A stretch of 64,000 nucleotides of DNA from Xanthomonas fragariae (GTDB taxonomy: Bacteria > Pseudomonadota > Gammaproteobacteria > Xanthomonadales > Xanthomonadaceae): the NCBI RefSeq assembly GCF_017603965.1, contig NZ_CP071955.1, positions 1,736,001 to 1,800,000 of the forward strand, written 5' to 3'. The notes under the pieces were generated by a model. That model made no database searches. It was given only the letters and a program-made list of their open reading frames with translations, and was not told where the DNA came from. Below are positions 53,030-61,777 of this stretch, in pieces. The translations under genes were made by a program, and so were the position numbers. Each line of letters begins with the position of its first letter. Within the stretch, counting starts at the first letter, position 1.

Positions 53030-53770
53030 CTAATGCAAGTATCCGGCCAGTTTCGATTCGATGTTGCGCGGGTTCTCGCCCTGGGCGATCGCGATCAAGC
53101 CTTCGATCGCCATTTCGCGCTCGTTGGTGCTGCACTGGATGACGCTCTTCAGCTTGGCAGCGACTGGGAGAAACAACAGGTTGGCCGAGGCGATTCCGTA
53201 GATGGTGGCGGTGAACGCTGCAGCGATGCCGTGCCCGAGCATGGCCGGGTCGGCCAGATTCTTCATCACCGCCATCAATCCCAGCACCGCACCGATGATG
53301 CCCAGCGTGGGCGCGTAGATGCCCATGCCTTCGAACACCTTGGCGGCGGCAAGATCCTTGCGCTCCTGATTGTCCACTTCGATCTCGAGCATATGCCGCA
53401 TGGATTCCGGCTCCACGCCATCGACCAGCATCTGCAGGCCTTTGCGCAGGAAGGCGTCGTTCTGCCGCGGCAGCTGGTCTTCCAGGCCCAGCAGGCCCTG
53501 GCGACGGGCAATGTTGCTCCACTCCACGATGCGGGCCAGCAGCTGCGGCCGATCGCTGGCCGGCGGCTGGATCACCCAGCGCAGGATCCTGAACGCGCGC
53601 CGGAAAACTGCCGGCGAGGTGTGCAGCAGGATCGCCGCCACAGTACCGACAATCACGATCAAGAAGGCAGCCGGCGACCACAGCGACGAAATGCCGGCAC
53701 CTTTCAAAACGCTGCCGCCCACGATCGCCACGATCGCGAGCACTAGTCCGATTACGCTAAGTCTGTCCAT
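53030..53770 (-). CDS. motC: MotC, flagellar stator subunit (MotA family)
   Basis: The 246-residue MotA/TolQ-family protein has about four membrane segments and the conserved GIYAPTLGIIGAVLGLMAVM and IAAAFTATIYGIASANLLFL. The ATG at 53770 gives the usual short N terminus (MDRLSVIGLVLAIVA). The sigma-28-type promoter ends only eight bases before this ATG, so the mRNA may have almost no leader. The gene heads the motC-motD-parA-parP unit, which the accessory cassette has cut off from the cheA operon. Confidence 0.93.
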   Translation of the reverse strand: MDRLSVIGLVLAIVAIVGGSVLKGAGISSLWSPAAFLIVIVGTVAAILLHTSPAVFRRAFRILRWVIQPPASDRPQLLARIVEWSNIARRQGLLGLEDQLPRQNDAFLRKGLQMLVDGVEPESMRHMLEIEVDNQERKDLAAAKVFEGMGIYAPTLGIIGAVLGLMAVMKNLADPAMLGHGIAAAFTATIYGIASANLLFLPVAAKLKSVIQCSTNEREMAIEGLIAIAQGENPRNIESKLAGYLH

Positions 53771-53777
53771 GCAAGCG

Positions 53778-53804
53778 GTATCGGCCCAAGCACGGCAGAC
53801 TTGA
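53778..53804 (-). promoter_or_regulatory. Sigma-28 (FliA)-type promoter of motC
   Basis: Read on the minus strand: TCAAGTCT, 11 bases, GCCGATAC. It matches the consensus in six of eight -35 positions and seven of eight -10 positions. The predicted start is within a few bases of the motC ATG. Confidence 0.75.
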
Positions 53805-53916
53805 TAGAAACACACGCGTGCTGCGCCAGAAAGTTGTCGTGGGCAGTCCCAAAGACCCTTTTTCTCTGTGCGACAAAAAGGCCCGTTTTTTCCCCATGGT
53901 CGTTAGCTCTTCAATC

Positions 53917-54124
53917 GGGTCTTTCCAGCAGAGCTTCGCGCCGTCCAGGCAATGCGCCGTCGAAAAGGTCTGCCGGAGTTTGCAATCGACCATCTATTGA
54001 TCGATACGCCGTGGACGTTGGTGCGTGATCTCCCCCCTGTGGAACCGCATCCGCTTGCCGCTGCCGTGGAAGCACGCCTGATCAAGGATTACCCGCAATT
54101 CCGTTAAATAATTGACCTGGGCAA
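53917..54124 (+). pseudogene. Partial copy of the candidate immunity gene 3' end
   Basis: From about 53917 to 54107 the sequence repeats the last 65 or so codons of the gene ending at 55122 (Q-AMRRRKGLPEF, then IDTPW-LVRDLPPVEPHPL), with about ten percent differences. It continues through the stop into the gacctgggca stretch that precedes the downstream effector gene. No start codon precedes it. It is a relic of an earlier duplicated immunity-effector unit. Confidence 0.85.
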
Positions 54125-54225
54125 GTCGAAAGCGGTACATAAGACGCCTATATCGCATGAGCGATGTCGACGCCGGAACAACTCACGGCGTGTTTGAATT
54201 GCTACAAATAGGACTACCGCTTCGT

Positions 54226-55122
54226 ATGCAAATCACGCCTTACCCCTCTTTGAAGAAGTTGACCCAGGGATGCCGCGAGTGGTTGGAACGCGTTCAAAAG
54301 AGGGGCGACTATGAGAGGTTCTCCATCGCTGTCCAAGGTTTTCTTGACACTACTGGGCCATTGGATGCGAAGGCCGGGCTTTATCTAAGTCGTCTTGCTC
54401 TCTACTATGATGTGACCAGCTGTGACGCATTTCTTCGCTCCGATGTGGAAACACTCAGGCGTTCGCTCCAACACGTTGTCTCATTGCGTGCGCTGGTGTT
54501 TCGTTGGGATGGTATGTACAGCGACATGCGTCAGGACCTGGGCAACTGGCCTGCAGAATTCTCCGATGGAATGGCCGCGGCTGGCGCGGCCATGCTGTCG
54601 TGGTGGGATAACGCCGAGACCTGTGCGCAACTGTTTATCGAGATGGCCGAAAAGGACCAGCGGCTCAATACACTGCACGAAATGCGCAGAATCAAGCATG
54701 GCACCAGCGACGCCTTTCTGGTCGGGTTGTTTTCCCAGGCGTTCAAGATGGAAACCGATTTCGTTGCGCCGGTAGAGCTCATCCCGGAGTATCAAGCGGT
54801 GCTGGATCATTGGCATAGCGAAGAGGAGGACGTGTTTAGATCGGTAATGCAGAAAGCGGCCGACTTCCATATCACGCGCAGCAAGGACGGTACGGATCGG
54901 ACCAAGTACGAGTTTGAAGAAACCCTGGATCGAGTCTTTCCCGCAGAACTTCTTGCCGTCCAGGCAATGCGCCGTCGAAAAGGACTGCCGGAGTTCGTTA
55001 TCGACCATCTGTTGATCGATACGCCGTGGGCGTTGGTGCGTGATCTCCCCCCTGTGGAACCGCATCCGCTGGCGGCTGCCGTGGAAGTACGCCTGATCGA
55101 GGATTACCCGCAGTTCCGTTAG
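54226..55122 (+). CDS. Candidate immunity protein for the adjacent T4SS effector
   Basis: I chose ATG 54226 (MQITPYPSLKKLTQG), with AGGA about 12 bases upstream, giving 298 residues; ATG 54157 and TTG 54112 are longer in-frame alternatives. The protein is mostly alpha-helical and acidic, without signal peptide or membrane segments, so it should stay in the cytoplasm, where a nuclease effector would act. I do not recognise a named family. It lies 26 bases upstream of the effector gene and a partial copy of it lies upstream, both typical of toxin-immunity loci. Immunity function is inferred from position only. Confidence 0.6.
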   Translation: MQITPYPSLKKLTQGCREWLERVQKRGDYERFSIAVQGFLDTTGPLDAKAGLYLSRLALYYDVTSCDAFLRSDVETLRRSLQHVVSLRALVFRWDGMYSDMRQDLGNWPAEFSDGMAAAGAAMLSWWDNAETCAQLFIEMAEKDQRLNTLHEMRRIKHGTSDAFLVGLFSQAFKMETDFVAPVELIPEYQAVLDHWHSEEEDVFRSVMQKAADFHITRSKDGTDRTKYEFEETLDRVFPAELLAVQAMRRRKGLPEFVIDHLLIDTPWALVRDLPPVEPHPLAAAVEVRLIEDYPQFR

Positions 55123-55148
55123 ACCACCCATTAAATAAGGACCTGGGC

Positions 55149-57336
55149 ATGCACGACACGACCCGCTCGACCCGCACATCCGATCTGGCTGCGCTGGCGC
55201 AAGCCACCGACGCGACCGGACAGGTGGATCTCACCGCGTATCAGGCCTACCGGTTGATCAACGCGCATCAGACCTTGGACGGCTTGGATGCGCGGGGTGT
55301 GGTCGCTGCGATCGTGAGTTCGCCTGTCTATGCCGATGCGCGCGGCAGAGCGCAGGTGGGTTTGTTGATCGAGGCCATTTCCAGTCGGTTGCCCGCCTCC
55401 GATGCGAAGCGGTTCGATGCGGCGCTGGATGCGGCAAATGTCGGTGAATCATGGGTCGAGCGAGACTACGAGCGTTATGTGGAAGAGCCGATGGGCGCTG
55501 CTGCGCGGGATGCATCGGCACGTGCAGGCCAAGCGCTAGCGTGGACCGATCGGCAGATCAGCGACAACCTGGCCGCGACGCGGCGGTGGGCGGAAACCGC
55601 GCGCGAAACGCCGCACAACCGCTATCTCGACCATGCTGCCGGTGAAGTGGCTGGTGGTGCGCAGGAAAGCTATGGCGCCCTCAAAGGTGCCACCCGGCAT
55701 GGCCTTGGCATGCTGGGCGAGACGGTGGATCTGGCCAAGTTTGCGCATCAGTTCAGTACGGATCGGGATTTTCGCAATCTGGTCATCGGGGCGGCGTCGG
55801 TCTATGCATCCGAGGCCATCGAAGACCCCGCCAAGCTGCCGCGCGATTTGCGCCATGCCGCCGTTGGCGCCTGGAACACCTGGAAAGCAGGCCTGGAGCA
55901 GGCCACCCGCGAGGGCAAGGAGCACGAGTATCTGGGGGATGCCAAAGGCGCGGCAGCGGTCGAAATCATCGCGACCTTTGTGCCCACCACCAAGCTGACC
56001 AAGCTGGCACGCGTGGCGGCGGTTGCCGATGCTGGCGAAGAACTTGCGCCTGCCGCAGGAAGGGCATTAGGCAGCCTCGAACATCGCCAAGCCGGTGCGC
56101 TGAGCGAAACGCTCGCCGAGCTGGTGCAGGATGCGCGGCGGGTGCAAGGCAAGGGTGGATTGGAGGCCGATGGCGCCAATCTGATGTTTCATGGCCTGGC
56201 GGGGGTAAAGCGCAGCCAGGGCGAACTTGGCGCCCTGGTCGATGAGTTGCGTGGCTCGGGCAACCTGGACGGGCTGTTGCAAAGTGGCGCGTTGTTTCCC
56301 AAGGAATTGGCGCACCTTGCACGCTCCGATGTCAGCCTGTTCGATGGACCGGTGTCGTTTCACGCTGCGCTCGATGCGGCTATCGGCAAACGTGAGTTGG
56401 CGTCTCTCAAGAACCACGAGGTCGGCGCCATCGGCGAGGCGTTGGTGTCGTACGAACTGGCGGCGAAGGGCTATAGGGATCTGGTGCCGATCCAGAATAA
56501 CTCGGGACACGGTATCGACTTGGTTGGTATCAATCCCGAGACGAATCGCTGGGAGATCTTTGAGATCAAGGCGTCCGTGCAGGGGATTGCACGCAGGCAG
56601 GGTGGCGATCCGGAAGATTTCCTAACTGTTCGTCTCAATCGAGCGGCCAGTGAAAGAGGCCTGGAACAAGGTCTATGGGCGCCCAAAAATATGTGGGAAG
56701 AGCAGGCACAGGCAACCGCCGCAAGAATTATTGAAGAAACTCGGGATCGAACCACCGGCAAACTCGATATCGAAGCAAACTGGGTGCGGGTCAATATCGA
56801 TCGCGACCCTACCACTGGCACGATCACCGGCATGCCAGAGATCGAAAAGTGGATGAGCCCTGCGGAACGGCGCCATGAGCGATCCTTGCGCGATCAGGAG
56901 GTGCCGCCCGCCCGCGCGCTCGCCCGCCGATGCCGCGCACCCGGATCATGCGTTGTACCAGCAGATCAAGGGCAAGGTGGCCGAGCTCGATCAACAGGTC
57001 GGCCGCAGCTTCGATGCCACCAGTGAGCGCATGACGGCGAGCTTGCTGGTGCTGGCCAAGGAAAAAGAGCTGACACGCGTCGATCATGTGGTGCTGAGCA
57101 GGCAAACCGATGATTTCGAGGCCGCGCGGACCGTTTTCTTGGTTCAGGGTTCGCCGACGGATCACGGCATGATACGGACCTCCATGCTGACGGTGCAGGC
57201 TGCACACACGCCTGTCGAACAGTCTCACCAGCAACTCGAAGCGATCAATGAGCGTGTGGCGCAAGAGCAACTGCAGCAACAGACCCTTGCCCAAACGCAG
57301 ACACGACCACAATCCGGGCCGGAGATGACGATGTGA
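55149..57336 (+). pseudogene. Xanthomonas T4SS effector with nuclease-like domain and XVIPCD, frameshifted
   Basis: The first frame (55149-57026) encodes a helical N-terminal region (about 1-430) and then a PD-(D/E)xK-like domain with GHGIDLVGI (D457) and EIFEIKAS (E472, K474). The second frame, from about 56926 to 57336, encodes a typical XVIPCD, the C-terminal signal recognised by the VirD4 coupling protein of the antibacterial type IV system: HPDHALYQQIKGKVAELDQQ, SERMTASLLVLAKEK, RVDHVVLSRQT, a VQG motif, TPVEQSHQQL and a Gln-rich tail. A one-base shift within the GC-rich run at 56900-56930 separates signal from toxin. If real, the toxin is not exported; a sequencing error or slippage is possible. 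The likely target is DNA or RNA of competing bacteria. Confidence 0.8.
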
Positions 57337-57427
57337 TCGTCAACGTCGGTCAATCCAGGCTCACAACGTCCCCTGCTGCATCGGATATAGAGCCTTCATA
57401 CCGCAGATTGATCCGTCGCCGCGCCGG

Positions 57428-59083
57428 TCAATGATCGCTGGACCGCAACCCATCCACATCCAGGATCAGCGCCATGCGGCCATCGCCGATCAAGGTGGCG
57501 CCGGAGTAGCCGGGCAGGCCACGCAGGGCGCGGGGCAGGGGTTTGATCACCACTTCCTCGCGGCCGCGCACCTGATCTACCACCAGCCCGAAGCGGGTTT
57601 CGCCGGCCTGCAGCAGCACCACCGTCAATAGCGGCGGTTGCTCGGCGGGCACGCCCAGCCAGCGGCGCAGGTCGATCAGCGGCAAAGTGTGCGAGCGGCG
57701 GTCTAGCACGGCGCGGCCGTCGAACCAACCCAACGAGGTCTGCGGTGCATGCAGTACTTCGACCACGCGGGCCAGCGGTAATGCGTACACCGCTTCGCCG
57801 GCCTGCACCAGCAGGGTCGGCAAGATCGCCAACGTCAGCGGTACACGGATCATGAAGCGGCTGCCGCGGCCCAGTTCGGACTGGATCTGGATCTGCCCGC
57901 TGAGTTCGCGGATGCGCGATTGCACCACATCCATGCCGACACCGCGGCCGGAGATGTCGGTGACTTCGGCCTTGGTCGAAAAACCCGGCATGAAGATCAG
58001 ATGCAGGCATTCGTCGGTGCTCAGACGGGCGGCAGCTTCGGCGTCGATCAGGCCCTTGTTGCGGGCGATTTCGCGCAGCCGTTCCGGGTCGATGCCGGCG
58101 CCATCGTCCTGAATTTCGATACTGACGTAGTCGCCTTCCTGCTGGGCGGACAGACGCACATGGCCGCTACGCGGTTTGCCGGTGGCTTCGCGCAATGCAG
58201 GCAATTCGATGCCGTGGTCGATGGCGTTGCGCACCAGGTGTACCAGCGGATCGGCCAGGGCTTCGACCAGGTTGCGGTCCAGTTCGGTCTCGGCGCCGAT
58301 CAATTCCAGTTCCACTTCCTTGGACAAGGTGCGCGCGACATCGCGAGCCACTTTGGGAAAGCGCGAAAACACCTTGCTGACCGGCTGCATGCGGGTGCGC
58401 ATGACCGCGGTCTGCAGGCGGGCGGTGGCGATGTCCAGCACGCTGACGGCGCGATCGAGTTCTTCATCGCGCAAACGGGTGCGAAGGGTCTTCAAACGAT
58501 TGCGCGAGAGCACCAGTTCACCGATCAAATTGACAATGGCGTCCAGGCGCTTGGTGTCCACGCGCACAGTCTGTTCGGCGTCGGCACCCTTTGCCGCCGC
58601 CTTGGGTGCGGCCTTGGTACCGGGCGCAGCAGCGGCGTGGCCATTATCGTGCGCCGGTGCGGCTGCGGCAGCGGCCTTGGGCACTGCCTTGATGGCCGGC
58701 GGGCCGCTTTTGGCATCGAATTGTGCGATCAGTGCGGCCGGTGCATGCGGCACGGGCGCACCGGAGCCCATCGCATCCAGCATGGCCTGCAAATAGTCCA
58801 GCGACTGCTGCGCGGCATCGAAGTGATGCGGCTGCAGCACTGCCTGGCCGGAGCGCGCCATGCCGAGGGTTTCCTCAGCAGCGTGACATAGCTCGACCAT
58901 GGGCTTGATCGCCAGAAAGCCGGCGCCGCCCTTGAGCGTGTGGAAACCGCGGAACACCGCGTTGAGCTGGTCGGCTTCGTCCGGTGCCTGTTCCAGCGAC
59001 ACCAGTTGTTCGCCAAGGCGATCCAGGATTTCCTGGGCCTCGACGATGAAATCGGCTGCAATATCGTCAGCAACAGCACTCAT
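57428..59083 (-). CDS. cheA: CheA histidine kinase (flagellar operon copy, no P2)
   Basis: The 551-residue CheA has P1 with H48 in GFHTLKGGAGFLA, an Ala/Lys-rich linker in place of P2 (about 120-165), P3, P4 with VRNAIDHGIELP, DDGAGIDPE and DISGRGVGMDVV, and P5 (YALPLARVVEVL). The absence of a P2 domain contrasts with the second CheA at 47.3-49.3 kb. It is the last gene of the flhF-flhG-fliA-cheY-cheZ-cheA series, two bases after cheZ. The accessory effector cassette lies immediately downstream on the opposite strand. Confidence 0.95.
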   Translation of the reverse strand: MSAVADDIAADFIVEAQEILDRLGEQLVSLEQAPDEADQLNAVFRGFHTLKGGAGFLAIKPMVELCHAAEETLGMARSGQAVLQPHHFDAAQQSLDYLQAMLDAMGSGAPVPHAPAALIAQFDAKSGPPAIKAVPKAAAAAAPAHDNGHAAAAPGTKAAPKAAAKGADAEQTVRVDTKRLDAIVNLIGELVLSRNRLKTLRTRLRDEELDRAVSVLDIATARLQTAVMRTRMQPVSKVFSRFPKVARDVARTLSKEVELELIGAETELDRNLVEALADPLVHLVRNAIDHGIELPALREATGKPRSGHVRLSAQQEGDYVSIEIQDDGAGIDPERLREIARNKGLIDAEAAARLSTDECLHLIFMPGFSTKAEVTDISGRGVGMDVVQSRIRELSGQIQIQSELGRGSRFMIRVPLTLAILPTLLVQAGEAVYALPLARVVEVLHAPQTSLGWFDGRAVLDRRSHTLPLIDLRRWLGVPAEQPPLLTVVLLQAGETRFGLVVDQVRGREEVVIKPLPRALRGLPGYSGATLIGDGRMALILDVDGLRSSDH

Positions 59084-59085
59084 GG

Positions 59086-59715
59086 CTACAACCCCAATCC
59101 GGACAGCAGGTCATCGGCGTCGTCCTGCGACACCGCGTGACGGTCCAGGCCCTTGACTGCGGGACCGGCAAGACCGCCGTCGTCTTTTTTCGGTTCGGTG
59201 CTCTTCGGCGGCAGACCGAGTGCGCCGAAGCCTTCATGCACGCGCCGTACGATGCTGGCCACGCGCCGGATGATCTGGCCGCTCAGATCCTGGTAGCTCT
59301 GTGCCAACGATAGTTCGGTCAGGCTGCTGCGCATCCTGTCCAGCAACACGCCCTGGTCGGCACTCAAGCCGCCCGAGCGCAATTGCTCGGCCAGCTCGCG
59401 GCATTCCTCGACCAGATCCAGCGTGCGATGGCTGGCCTTTTCGGTCATTTCCACCACGTGGTCCAGGCGCGAACACGCATCGTCCAGTTCGCCGGCTTCT
59501 TCGGGCACGGTGGGCAGTTCGCCCAGCGCCTGACCGAGTTCGCGTGCGAGCCGGCTCAGGCCCTGCATCATCGGACGGGTGCGCAAGGCGGCGAGGTGAT
59601 CCACCTCAAGACGCCACGCAGCTTCGTCGCCGCTTTCCAGTGCATCGAGCGCGCCCTGCAGGCGGTCGATCAATGCGGCGCGTTCGGCATTGGTTTCCAC
59701 TGTGGCGTCCATCAT
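59086..59715 (-). CDS. cheZ: CheZ, CheY phosphatase
   Basis: The 209-residue helical protein has the active-site region [15 protein letters not shown] (about 139-153), whose Gln and acidic residues act on phospho-CheY. The C-terminal [13 protein letters not shown] matches the CheY-binding tail of CheZ. The ATG at 59715 overlaps the cheY stop (ATGA). It removes phosphate from CheY and so resets motor signalling. Confidence 0.95.
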   Translation of the reverse strand: MMDATVETNAERAALIDRLQGALDALESGDEAAWRLEVDHLAALRTRPMMQGLSRLARELGQALGELPTVPEEAGELDDACSRLDHVVEMTEKASHRTLDLVEECRELAEQLRSGGLSADQGVLLDRMRSSLTELSLAQSYQDLSGQIIRRVASIVRRVHEGFGALGLPPKSTEPKKDDGGLAGPAVKGLDRHAVSQDDADDLLSGLGL

Positions 59716-60110
59716 GCGGTCGCCGCCAGACGTTCGAACACCTTGCCGAGCTTTTCTTCAAGCGTCTGCGCGGTGAATGGCTTGATGATGTAGCCATTCA
59801 CGCCGCACTGTGCGGCTTCGATAATCTGCTCGCGCTTGGCTTCTGCGGTCACCATCATCACTGGCAAATGTTTGAGCTTGGCGTCGGCGCGGATGTTACG
59901 CAGCAGGTCGATGCCGGTCATGCCGGGCATGTTCCAGTCGGTGACCACGAAATCGAACGGGCCAGCGCGCAATGCCGCCAATGCGCTGTTTCCGTCTTCG
60001 GCCTCTGCGGTGTTGGTAAAGCCGAGATCGCCCAATAGATTCTTGACGATACGCCGCATCGTCGAAAAATCGTCCACGATCAGGATCCGCATGTTCTTAT
60101 TCACAATCAA
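59712..60110 (-). CDS. cheY: CheY, motor-control response regulator
   Basis: The 132-residue receiver has acidic pair D13/D14, phospho-acceptor D58 in [13 protein letters not shown]88-type switch residue in MVTAEAKRE and K110 in [15 protein letters not shown]. The sequence is close to enterobacterial CheY. MRILIVDD, six codons in, is an alternative start. It sits between fliA and cheZ, as in other polar-flagellated gammaproteobacteria. Confidence 0.96.
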   Translation of the reverse strand: MIVNKNMRILIVDDFSTMRRIVKNLLGDLGFTNTAEAEDGNSALAALRAGPFDFVVTDWNMPGMTGIDLLRNIRADAKLKHLPVMMVTAEAKREQIIEAAQCGVNGYIIKPFTAQTLEEKLGKVFERLAATA

Positions 60111-60128
60111 GCTCCTAACACGAAAAAA

Positions 60129-60896
60129 TTATTCGTCAATTTCGACACCGGCATCGGCCAGCTCGAAGACTTTGAGGCGGCCGCGCAGACGCACCACCGC
60201 CTGTCCATGGATCTGGCAGACGCGCGATTCGCTGACACCGAGCACGGCGCCAATTTCCTTCAGGTTCAATTCCTGTTCGTAGTAAAGCGACAGCACCAAC
60301 TGTTCGCGCTCGGGCAACAGGCCGATGGCCTTGCCCAGCTCGCGGCCGAATTCGCCACGCTCCATCATTTGCTGCGGGTTGGGGCCACCCTTGGCGGTGG
60401 TGTCCAGCTCCCCGTGATCTTCGATCCGCGACTCCAGACTCAGCACCTGGCCGCGGGAGGCATCTTCCATCAGACGCAGGTAATCGGGCAGCGGCATTTC
60501 CATCGCGGCTGCCACTTCGGTGGCGGCGGCGGCGCGGCCGGTGTTCTGCTCGATCTTTCGCACGGCGGCAGCAGCGTCGCGAGCGCGACGGTGCACCGAA
60601 CGCGGCACCCAGTCGCCACGGCGGATCTCATCGATCATCGAGCCGCGGATGCGTATGGAAGCGTAAGTTTCGAACGAGGCGCCCTGTTCGGAGTCGTAAC
60701 TGCGCGAGGCTTCGATCAGGCCGATCATGCCGGCCTGAATCAAGTCGTCCACTTCCACGCTCGCCGGCAGTCGCGCGGCCAGGTGGTGGGCGATGCGACG
60801 GACAAGATCGGCATGCTGGGTAACGATGTCGTTGGCGGTGTGGCGCTGCACGGCACGGTACTGCGCGGTTGCGGTATTCACAGCTGCGGTATTCAT
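60129..60896 (-). CDS. fliA: FliA, sigma-28 factor for flagellar and chemotaxis genes
   Basis: The 255-residue sigma factor has region 2 (DLIQAGMIGLIEASRSYD, FETYASIRIRGSMIDEIR), region 3 (about 120-165) and region 4 with LKEIGAVLGVSESRVCQIHG. It directs RNA polymerase to TAAAGTTT-N11-GCCGATAA-type promoters, many of which are found in this window. I chose ATG 60896, which overlaps the flhG stop (ATGA); the open frame further upstream is a shadow of flhG. In other bacteria the anti-sigma factor FlgM holds it back until the hook is complete; flgM is not in this window. Confidence 0.97.
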   Translation of the reverse strand: MNTAAVNTATAQYRAVQRHTANDIVTQHADLVRRIAHHLAARLPASVEVDDLIQAGMIGLIEASRSYDSEQGASFETYASIRIRGSMIDEIRRGDWVPRSVHRRARDAAAAVRKIEQNTGRAAAATEVAAAMEMPLPDYLRLMEDASRGQVLSLESRIEDHGELDTTAKGGPNPQQMMERGEFGRELGKAIGLLPEREQLVLSLYYEQELNLKEIGAVLGVSESRVCQIHGQAVVRLRGRLKVFELADAGVEIDE

Positions 60897-61777
60897 GCGG
60901 CCACTCCCCGTTGGATGATGCGTTCGACAAAGAACTCGACGTTGCCGCCCGGCACCGTAGGGGCCTGCCAGCGCGAGGTACGTCGAGCGATTTCCAAGAT
61001 GGCCTGCGCCGATGGGCTGGCGGGATAAGCCTTGATGACCGGTTGCTGGCGCTGCACCGATAGGCGCAGCCAGTCGTCCTGAGGCACGTGGCCGAGGTAG
61101 TTCAGCGACACGTCGCCGAGAAACTTTTCGCAGACCCGCGACAGCTTGTCGTACAGCAGGCGGCCCTCGTTGGGGTTGCGCACCATGTTGGCGATGACCT
61201 GTAAACGGTCCAGACCGCGTTCGCGCGAAAGCACCTTGATCAGCGCGTAGGCATCGGTGATCGAGGCCGGTTCGTCGCAGACCACCACCACGGTGTCCTG
61301 GGCGGCCTGGCAAAAGGTCAGCACGCTGTCGGTGATGCCGGCGGCGGTGTCGATGACCATCATGTCCAGGTCGCGTTCCAGTTCGGAGAACACGTTGACC
61401 AGGCCGATGTGCTGCGCCGGGGCCAGCTCCGCCATGTGGCGGCGACCGGAAGCGGCCGGAACCACCAACACGCCGCCGGGGCCTTCGATGATCACCTCGT
61501 CCAACGTGCAACGGCCGGCGATCAGGTCGGCCAGGGTGTACTTGGGCGACAGGCCCAGGACCACGTCCAGATTAGCCAGGCCAAGGTCGGCGTCGAGCAG
61601 CAAGGTGCGCTTGCCCATGTCGGCCAACGCCACCGCCAGGTTGGCGGAGATGTTGGTTTTACCCACGCCGCCCTTGCCACCGGTGATGGCGATGGTGCGC
61701 ACTGGGCCCAAGGGCTCGGGACGGGTCGTCGACAAGGGGAAGGCGTCGGTCAGTTTTGCGTATTCACGCGACTGCAT
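60893..61777 (-). CDS. flhG: FlhG (FleN), MinD-like regulator of flagellar number
   Basis: The 294-residue MinD/ParA-type ATPase has the P-loop GGKGGVGKTNIS at about 33-44, DADLGLANLDVVLGL and VIDTAAGITDSVL. It limits flagellar number at the pole by stimulating the FlhF GTPase and acting on the flagellar regulator FleQ. The N-terminal arm ([13 protein letters not shown]) lacks a clear DQAxxL motif used by FlhG of some bacteria to activate FlhF. The ATG at 61777 overlaps the flhF end by 14 bases. Confidence 0.95.
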   Translation of the reverse strand: MQSREYAKLTDAFPLSTTRPEPLGPVRTIAITGGKGGVGKTNISANLAVALADMGKRTLLLDADLGLANLDVVLGLSPKYTLADLIAGRCTLDEVIIEGPGGVLVVPAASGRRHMAELAPAQHIGLVNVFSELERDLDMMVIDTAAGITDSVLTFCQAAQDTVVVVCDEPASITDAYALIKVLSRERGLDRLQVIANMVRNPNEGRLLYDKLSRVCEKFLGDVSLNYLGHVPQDDWLRLSVQRQQPVIKAYPASPSAQAILEIARRTSRWQAPTVPGGNVEFFVERIIQRGVAA

